Origin: Bacteroidota bacterium
GTDB lineage: Bacteria; Bacteroidota; Ignavibacteria; Kapaibacteriales; UBA2268
Reading direction: 5' to 3'
Assembly: GCA_022708005.1 (NCBI GenBank)
Contig: JAKIZN010000040.1
Span: 1 to 9,650, forward strand
DNA length: 9,650 bases
The translations under genes and the position numbers were made by a program. Position 1 is the stretch's first letter. Each line of letters opens with the position of its first letter. The notes beneath the pieces were generated by a model. The model did no database searches. It was not told the origin of the DNA and was given only the letters and a program-made list of their open reading frames with translations. Of this stretch, positions 4,810 to 9,650 are shown piece by piece.

Positions 4810-6150
4810 TTATTTTGCAAATTTCTTTAAAAATTCAACGTAAGCGTCCATTTCATCTTTTGTTCTCTTTTCGGTAACCGCAATTAGCAGCCCTTGCAGG
4901 CAATCCGAGAAGCGAGAAGTATCGATGCCCGCTAAGAATCCAGCCTTTGTGCCTTCCGAAATAATTTCCGATGCGGCTACTGGAGTTTTGACCATAAATT
5001 CATTAAAGAAAGGCTTATCGTTAAATAACTTAAAGCCCGGTATTTTGGCAATTTCTTTTGCCAAATAATGCGCTTTTTGCATTGATTGATATGCCACTTC
5101 TTTTATGCCTTCTTTTCCCATTGTTGCCATATATACTGTCGCGGCAAGCATATATAAGCCTTGATTGGTGCAAATATTGGAAGTAGCTTTTTCTCGCTTA
5201 ATCTGTTGCTCACGTGTCTGCAAAGTTAGCACAAATCCACGCTTTCCATCTAAATCTTCTGTCATACCAGAAAGTCTGCCGGGAATTTTGCGAACAAGTT
5301 CATTTTTGCAGGCAAATAGCCCTAAATAAGGACCGCCGTAGCTCATTGCAATGCCAAGCGATTGCCCTTCGCCGATTACTATATCTGCGTTGTAGTTGCC
5401 CGGTGCTTCCAAAATGCCGAGCGAAATAGGATTAACTATGACTACGAATAGAGCCTTGTGAGCGTGTGCAATTTTTTCAATTTCCAAAACATCTTCGATA
5501 TTGCCGTAAGCGTTTGGCTGTTGGACAATTACCGCTGCGGTTTTATCGCTAATATTTGCGGCTAACTCGGCATGGTTGCAAGTGCCGTCTGCATTTTTGT
5601 ATTCTTTAAATGTATAATTTTTGCCAGCAGTAATAGTATCTGCCACTTGGCGATAGTGCGGATTAATAGAGCCAGCATATAAAAATTCTGTTCGACGGTT
5701 ATGTGCATTAGCCAAAAAGCAAGCTTCTGCAAGTGCGCTGCCGCCGTCGTATAGCGAAGCGTTAGCGACATCCATTCCAGTTATGGCGCATATCATAGAT
5801 TGGAATTCATACATTGCCTGCAAAGTTCCTTGCGATACTTCCGCTTGATATGGAGTATAGGCAGTTTTAAACTCGGGGCGCTCTACTATCGAACCGACAA
5901 TTGAAGGGATAAAATGGTCGTAGCTGCCGCCGCCCATAAAGCAAACATGCGATGTTGCAGTGATATTTTTGCTTGCATAGCTATCCATCAATTTTATTAT
6001 TTCGTATTCCGATAACCTTGGCGGCAAGTCTAAATCTTTCTTTAATCTAACTGATTCTGGGATTGCTTTGATTAACTCATCAAACGACTTAACTCCAATG
6101 CGGTCAAGCATCTCTTGACGCTCTTGGTCTGTATTTGGAATGAATGCCAT
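4810..6150 (-). CDS. gcvPA: Glycine dehydrogenase (decarboxylating) subunit 1, P protein of the glycine cleavage system
   Basis: 446 aa, the full length of the split-type alpha subunit. With GcvPB it forms the PLP-dependent P protein, which decarboxylates glycine and passes the aminomethyl group to lipoyl-GcvH. Family blocks in order: N-terminal FIPNTDQERQEMLDRIG (3-19), FMGGGSYDHFIPS (71-83), AYTPYQAEVSQGTLQAMYEF (97-116), YDGGSALAEA (134-143), QQPNAYGNIED (210-220), SYGGPYLGLFA (270-280) and REKATSNICTNQGLYMLAA (319-337). The PLP lysine of this enzyme is in GcvPB, so its absence here is expected. Split gcvP is common in many bacteria and archaea, in contrast to the fused GcvP of enteric bacteria. 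No gcvPB, gcvT or gcvH is in the window. Start ATG at 6150 has GGAG five bases upstream, and a Bacteroidota-type promoter lies about 45 bp upstream, so it probably begins its own transcript. Confidence 0.96.
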   Translation of the reverse strand: MAFIPNTDQERQEMLDRIGVKSFDELIKAIPESVRLKKDLDLPPRLSEYEIIKLMDSYASKNITATSHVCFMGGGSYDHFIPSIVGSIVERPEFKTAYTPYQAEVSQGTLQAMYEFQSMICAITGMDVANASLYDGGSALAEACFLANAHNRRTEFLYAGSINPHYRQVADTITAGKNYTFKEYKNADGTCNHAELAANISDKTAAVIVQQPNAYGNIEDVLEIEKIAHAHKALFVVIVNPISLGILEAPGNYNADIVIGEGQSLGIAMSYGGPYLGLFACKNELVRKIPGRLSGMTEDLDGKRGFVLTLQTREQQIKREKATSNICTNQGLYMLAATVYMATMGKEGIKEVAYQSMQKAHYLAKEIAKIPGFKLFNDKPFFNEFMVKTPVAASEIISEGTKAGFLAGIDTSRFSDCLQGLLIAVTEKRTKDEMDAYVEFLKKFAK

Positions 6151-6193
6151 AATTTCTCCGATTTTCTTTTATAATCTTATAACATACAAACTA

Positions 6194-6224
6194 CAAAATT
6201 ACTTTAATATATTGAGTTTTCAAA
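6194..6224 (-). promoter_or_regulatory. Bacteroidota-type promoter of gcvPA
   Basis: On the minus strand, TTTG (6224-6221) is followed by exactly 19 nt and then TAATTTTG (6201-6194). This is a full match to the known Bacteroidota consensus TTTG-N19-TAnnTTTG. Transcription would start near 6188, giving a leader of about 38 nt, too short for a glycine riboswitch. Confidence 0.65.
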
Positions 6225-6264
6225 AAAAATATATCAATTGCGAAACATTCGCGAGCGCTCTCGC
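6222..6264 (-). terminator. Possible weak terminator of the Omp85 gene
   Basis: Two alternative short stems overlap: GCGAG (6251-6255) / CTCGC (6260-6264), and GCGAA (6240-6244) / TTCGC (6248-6252). On the minus strand they are followed, about ten bases later, by a run of eight T (6229-6222). The gap before the T-run makes this a poor intrinsic terminator. It also overlaps the -33 element of the gcvPA promoter. Confidence 0.3.
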
Positions 6265-6298
6265 AGAATAGCCACAGCAATTAGTCAGCCTTTGCCCA

Positions 6299-8557
6299 TT
6301 AGAACGCATGCCCTATGCCAAAATGGACTACTACTTTTCGGAATGGCTCGTTGCGTTTTATTGGGTCATAAATCGGGGTAGCAAAGTCAATCCTAAGCGG
6401 ACCAACTGGGGTATTATATCCAATGCCAGCTCCAACGGCAGCCGCTAATTTGGTAAGGTAATCTGTAAATTTCAATTTCATATCTTCAATGCCGAGATAC
6501 CAATGGAAAGCATTGCCAAAATCCAAGAACGCTGTAAGCGACAAATTCCCAATATGTTCCGCAAGAAATTCATTTATGCCTTTTGGTCGCGATAGCTTAT
6601 AGCGAAATTCTATGCTGCCTTCTACCAAGCCAGCACTGCCAACGAAGTCTTGCATATATTTATATGTATTTCGCGAGCCTAAGCTATCAGCCGTAATATT
6701 TGTATATCTTAGAGTTCTCGATTGCCAGCCCCGAACGCTATTGCTGCCACCAGCAAAAAACTGTCTATCTATTGGAACATATACGTTGGCTTCTTCCATA
6801 AGTTTTATGGCGCCAATTCTGCCTTTGATCGCTAGCACTAAGTTATTTGTAAGCGGCAAGAAGTGATTATGCAAGAATTGAAATCTGAAATAGCGGGCAA
6901 TGCCGGAAATTGAAGGATGCGATAAAAATATATTCCAGCCATCGAGTCCAATATACGTATAAGAGCCACGCGATGGATTGAACGGGTCATTTTTTCTATC
7001 GGATATTAGCGAAAAGCCAAGTGTGTTGGACGTCCATAGGTGAAATTGCGGCTCGTTTAAATATTGATAAAGGTTGTTGTAGAGGAACACTGCTTGAAGG
7101 AATCGCAGGGAATCTGTCGGATTATTTGTCTTTTTGAGCGAATTAGATACTGCGGCTTTGAAATTTACTGGATCTTCTCGCTCGAAAGTAAAATCTATAC
7201 TCATATTATTGAAAAAAGTCTGCTTCGGGAAATTTATAGGGAACTTTATAGGAAATTGCAACGTGTTCAATTGAAAGAAGTTATTTACGGTGCGCACGGA
7301 ATACGTTAGGCTTGACGAAGCTCCAATTCGAGTGTTCGATACTGTCCAGAGCAACGGTTGCATAAACCTTACGCCTACCTGCATTTCGTAATCTAAATTA
7401 TCTATATTTTCAATAATTCTCAACACATCTCTAAAAGAAAACGAAGAGAAAAAGTTGCCTGTTTGCGCCATTCCAAATAAATTTCTATGGTTTATAGAGC
7501 CTTCCACCCCTGCATTATAGTTAGTCAGCGGAGTGTGGTTTGCAAAAAGGGCTATTCCCCATTCTTTTTGTTTTCTATATAGCGATTCCACGCAGAAATT
7601 TAAGACTGAATCGCTGGGTGCAACTCCGCAAGTATCAATAGTTACAGTTTCAAAAGTGCCTAACGATAGCAGATTATCCACAGTGGAATTAACCTTTCGT
7701 CTGCTATACCATTGCCCCGACTTAAATTCAAGTTGGCGATTTTTCATGTTATTTGTAACAATATGTTGTCCTCGCAGCGAATCCGAAAAATTAATATCGC
7801 CAAACGCTACCCTTCTCCCAAGATTAAAATTAACCGTCAGGCTATCGCTATGAGACAGCGTATCCATCGAAACTATTGGTTTTTCGTAACTTGCGAAATA
7901 ATAGCCGGAGTTTAGCAATTCATTATGGATTTCACTTATTTCCGCTATCAGCGATTGCTCGTTGAAATACTTTTGCCTATACCTTTTCTGAATGCGTAAT
8001 AAATTTTTTCTGACGTCGTCGGCTACTTGTTCAATGCCTCGACAAACAACGGTATCAAGCAAAAATTGTTCGCCTTCGTTGATATAAAACGTAAGCACAT
8101 TTATTCGCTTGCGGAAGTTTGGCACAAATCTAAAATTTATGCTAACATTATGAAATCCTTGCGTGTTATAAAAATGCCATAGTGCCAACGTGTCCGTTTC
8201 GGCACTCGTTTGGTCGAAGTATTTAATTTCGTGCTCCAACGACTTTATGGCAATGTTAATATGTTTCATTAAGATGCGTGGCGCGGCGCGATTTTTCTTG
8301 GATTCGTTATAATATGCTTGTAGCACTTTATGCGGGAAACTTCTCGAAGTCGGCTTCAGCGAGATTATTCCGTGCAAAAAGTCCGAATCGAACGCTTTAT
8401 TGCCGGAAAAATTGATTTCGCCTATTTCGTAAGATCCCTCCATTCTTACTGACGGAATTAGCTTTTGGGATACATAGCTATCCGCAGCGTACATTTGGCT
8501 TTGCAAAAGCAGCGCCGTAAGAAAAAAAGTTGCAATATTTAATATTTTTAAGGTCAA
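6299..8557 (-). CDS. Omp85-superfamily outer-membrane assembly/translocation protein (BamA/TamA-like)
   Basis: 752 aa. A signal peptide at 1-24 (hydrophobic IATFFLTALLLQS, cleavage after A24 or A25) exports it to the periplasm. About three POTRA-like units follow: roughly 43-165 (IGEINFSGNKAF), 166-250 (NSGYYFASYEKPIV), and 251-328 (AFGDINFSDS ... LLSLGTFETVTID). From about 333 to the end is an Omp85 beta-barrel with alternating aromatic strands, the L6 loop motif FAGGSNSVRGW at 601-611 (VRGF/Y in the family), and GPLRIDFATPI followed by a C-terminal strand ending in F752. It probably helps fold or insert outer-membrane proteins. Three POTRA units suggest TamA or another Omp85 branch more than the five-POTRA BamA. 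The start is TTG at 8557, directly after an in-frame stop, and gives a proper signal peptide; the first ATG would remove it. No other Bam/Tam gene is adjacent. Confidence 0.88.
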   Translation of the reverse strand: MTLKILNIATFFLTALLLQSQMYAADSYVSQKLIPSVRMEGSYEIGEINFSGNKAFDSDFLHGIISLKPTSRSFPHKVLQAYYNESKKNRAAPRILMKHINIAIKSLEHEIKYFDQTSAETDTLALWHFYNTQGFHNVSINFRFVPNFRKRINVLTFYINEGEQFLLDTVVCRGIEQVADDVRKNLLRIQKRYRQKYFNEQSLIAEISEIHNELLNSGYYFASYEKPIVSMDTLSHSDSLTVNFNLGRRVAFGDINFSDSLRGQHIVTNNMKNRQLEFKSGQWYSRRKVNSTVDNLLSLGTFETVTIDTCGVAPSDSVLNFCVESLYRKQKEWGIALFANHTPLTNYNAGVEGSINHRNLFGMAQTGNFFSSFSFRDVLRIIENIDNLDYEMQVGVRFMQPLLWTVSNTRIGASSSLTYSVRTVNNFFQLNTLQFPIKFPINFPKQTFFNNMSIDFTFEREDPVNFKAAVSNSLKKTNNPTDSLRFLQAVFLYNNLYQYLNEPQFHLWTSNTLGFSLISDRKNDPFNPSRGSYTYIGLDGWNIFLSHPSISGIARYFRFQFLHNHFLPLTNNLVLAIKGRIGAIKLMEEANVYVPIDRQFFAGGSNSVRGWQSRTLRYTNITADSLGSRNTYKYMQDFVGSAGLVEGSIEFRYKLSRPKGINEFLAEHIGNLSLTAFLDFGNAFHWYLGIEDMKLKFTDYLTKLAAAVGAGIGYNTPVGPLRIDFATPIYDPIKRNEPFRKVVVHFGIGHAF

Positions 8558-8829
8558 TTAATTTATTTCTCAAATAGTAACGACGCTATTTGCTTGTTTT
8601 GCAATACGCAAGGTTGCGTCAATAATACCAAAATCAAAAATACAAAATTTTACTTATAATTTAGAATGTAATTATTTTGTTGCGAGAATAAACTCAAATA
8701 TTTCATTAGAAATTTTGCCCGACGCGATCAGAAAAATCGCCTGTTGCATTATTTGCTCTAATTGCAATAATTTTCACTAAAAATCGAATTTACGTGAGTA
8801 ATGTCATTATATTACTATGTGAGATTCCA
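8558..8829. other. Divergent intergenic region between the Omp85 gene and the lipoprotein
   Basis: About 270 bp must drive both genes. On the minus strand TATTTTTG (8642-8635) fits the TAnnTTTG element, but no TTTG is found at the right distance upstream. On the plus strand TATAAT lies at 8655-8660 with no clear -35. Short dyads occur: ACGCAA/TTGCGT (8606-8611, 8614-8619), GCGAT/ATCGC (8724-8728, 8736-8740) and an imperfect TTGCATTA/TAATTGCAA pair (about 8743-8767). None can be assigned to a regulator. Confidence 0.4.
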
Positions 8830-9327
8830 ATGAAAAGTAAGCTACTTTTTTTACTGCTGCTGGCAGTGCTAATTATTTCTTGCGATGATGATAAGCCAGC
8901 TGCTCCCAGCGACGACAACGCGGGCAAGTTATATGTGAAGTTTATCAATGAGGCTGCTTCTGAATACGACATATCGGTAATACAAATTCGGGCGTTGGGT
9001 CTCGTTACAGAAGGCGAAAATCCTACTGGAGATTGGAGCGAGAATTTGCTACGCAATGGAGAAGTAATAAAGCCGGGTCAGTACAAATATTTTTATTTAG
9101 ACATACCGAATCGCCATTGGAGCAAGGCTCGGATTGGCGTTTACAGCAGTCAAGGCTCTACTATTATGCTTCACGAGCAGTCGGGGTTTAATGTAGCTTT
9201 TCCCGTTACAAATATTACGCATTGGGGAAACGATAAGCGAACAGTCCGTGCTGCTGTGGCATATAGCAGCAGCGAGCAAATGATATTAGTTCAATCTTGG
9301 AGCGATTGGGCAGGCATAGAAGATTGA
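8830..9327 (+). CDS. Small predicted lipoprotein of unknown function
   Basis: 165 aa, and I do not recognise the family. The N-terminus is a lipoprotein signal: MKSK, a leucine-rich core, and the lipobox IISC with the lipidated cysteine at 18. After it comes an acidic, flexible linker DDDKPAAPSDDN, then about 130 residues rich in alternating hydrophobic and polar positions, suggesting a compact beta-sandwich. The stretch ENLLRNGEVIKPGQYKYFYL (about 73-92) resembles the pattern of secreted beta-domains in which a side group is said to be set apart by 'NLL..G..I.PGQ', but this is only an impression. Aspartates right after the cysteine may affect sorting. I chose ATG 8830 over a GTG at 8794 because only the former begins with the signal peptide; GTGAG lies seven bases upstream. 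It stands alone, divergent from the Omp85 gene and with its own terminator. Confidence 0.85.
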   Translation: MKSKLLFLLLLAVLIISCDDDKPAAPSDDNAGKLYVKFINEAASEYDISVIQIRALGLVTEGENPTGDWSENLLRNGEVIKPGQYKYFYLDIPNRHWSKARIGVYSSQGSTIMLHEQSGFNVAFPVTNITHWGNDKRTVRAAVAYSSSEQMILVQSWSDWAGIED

Positions 9328-9422
9328 TAGCCTTCCAATTGGCTTTGTGAGATGTGGTTTGTTGTTGGGAGGAGGAGAAGCTACTTTCGATAGTTATCAG
9401 GTGGCGAGTGTAGATAGAGCAA

Positions 9423-9469
9423 ACGCTTGGATAACATTTGCCTTTGCTGTCCAAGCGTCTCTTGTTTTT
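9423..9469 (+). terminator. Rho-independent terminator of the lipoprotein gene
   Basis: The 9-bp perfect stem ACGCTTGGA (9423-9431) / TCCAAGCGT (9450-9458) has an 18-nt loop and is followed by CTCTTG and five T (9465-9469). It lies about 95 bp after the lipoprotein stop and 20 bp past the stop of the convergent gene, so it may serve both sides, although the T-rich tail is only on the plus strand. Between 9328 and 9422 nothing else is recognisable. Confidence 0.7.
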
Positions 9470-9479
9470 GTTAGAAAAT

Positions 9480-9650
9480 CTATTTTTTAGAGAATTTTAT
9501 AACTCCTTTAGGTGAGCCAACATAAGCAGAGCCGTCGGGCGCAATCACTATGCCGGAGTAATGATTATTGTAAATTAATTCATCTGGTCCAACTTTCTTT
9601 TGGAAAGCTGTCTGCCCCGAGCTAGCATTAACAGCGGTAAAATACCACCC
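9480..9650 (-). CDS. C-terminal end of a beta-propeller (PQQ-like/WD-like) repeat protein (5' end off right edge)
   Basis: A minus-strand frame enters from the right edge and stops with TAG at 9482-9480, giving 56 visible residues. It begins GWYFTAVNASSGQTAFQKK and ends YVGSPKGVIKFSKK. Two blade-like pieces are visible: 'YFTAVNASSGQTAFQKKV', which matches the strand-turn pattern of PQQ-type propeller repeats (xAxDAxTGxxxW), and 'SGIVIAPDGSAYVGSPKGVIKF', a typical 'I.PDG..YVG' blade followed by a closing strand. Such proteins are usually secreted or periplasmic in these bacteria, but the N-terminus is not visible. An SMP-30/NHL-type propeller is the alternative. Confidence 0.65.
   Translation of the reverse strand, partial: GWYFTAVNASSGQTAFQKKVGPDELIYNNHYSGIVIAPDGSAYVGSPKGVIKFSKK

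Noticed and set aside
6151..6193. Glycine riboswitch in front of gcvPA
   Set aside because: The predicted leader is only about 38 nt and shows no paired aptamer structure.
7064..7915. Plus-strand ORFs inside the Omp85 gene
   Set aside because: They are reverse-strand shadows of a well-supported gene, with no signal, motif or ribosome site of their own.
8794..8829. GTG start 12 codons upstream for the lipoprotein
   Set aside because: It would put polar residues ahead of the signal peptide; ATG at 8830 begins directly with MKSK and the hydrophobic core.
9215..9454. Minus-strand 79-codon ORF downstream of the lipoprotein
   Set aside because: It overlaps the lipoprotein 3' end and the terminator stem and resembles nothing.

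Overview
The window reads as a piece of a Gram-negative, AT-rich genome, probably from the Bacteroidota/Chlorobiota (FCB) group and perhaps an Ignavibacteria- or Kapaibacteria-like lineage. Three things support this: a split glycine decarboxylase (gcvPA), an outer-membrane Omp85 protein plus a lipoprotein (so two membranes), and two upstream regions with Bacteroidota-type promoters (TTTG or TTG, then 19-20 nt, then TAnnTTTG). Clear Shine-Dalgarno sequences (AGGAG, AGGA, GGAG) before several genes are less typical of Bacteroidetes proper. The placement is inference. No rRNA, tRNA, transposase or CRISPR array was seen.

Left end (1-1600, minus strand): a HinfI/CcrM-type GANTC adenine methyltransferase with a C-terminal RAMA-like domain. 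One base after its stop comes the start of a second ORF that runs off the window and is most likely the cognate restriction endonuclease. Upstream lies a Bacteroidota-type promoter threaded with two 15-bp direct repeats and a 22-bp dyad, which looks like a controlled R-M promoter.

Middle (1605-3017): an OmpR/PhoB-type response regulator without a kinase beside it, ended by a strong terminator. Then comes about 730 bp without a gene. Its left half is very AT-rich. Its right half (about 2640-2945) is a cluster of perfect 3-nt-loop hairpins: two convergent units with the same tail but different stems enclosing a tandem 30-bp repeat, followed by a 15-bp hairpin. This cluster is the part of the window I can explain least.

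Housekeeping block (3018-6150, minus strand): gcvPA with its own promoter, a 14-bp inverted repeat, then a tight set of ftsB/divIC-like gene, ROK sugar kinase and ridA, ended by a terminator. RidA, which clears reactive enamine/imine intermediates from PLP enzymes, lies near the PLP-dependent glycine cleavage subunit, but the intervening inverted repeat suggests separate transcripts.

Right end (6299-9650): an Omp85 (BamA/TamA-like) protein on the minus strand, a divergent intergenic region, an unrecognised small lipoprotein on the plus strand with a terminator, and the C-terminal end of a beta-propeller-like protein entering from the right on the minus strand.
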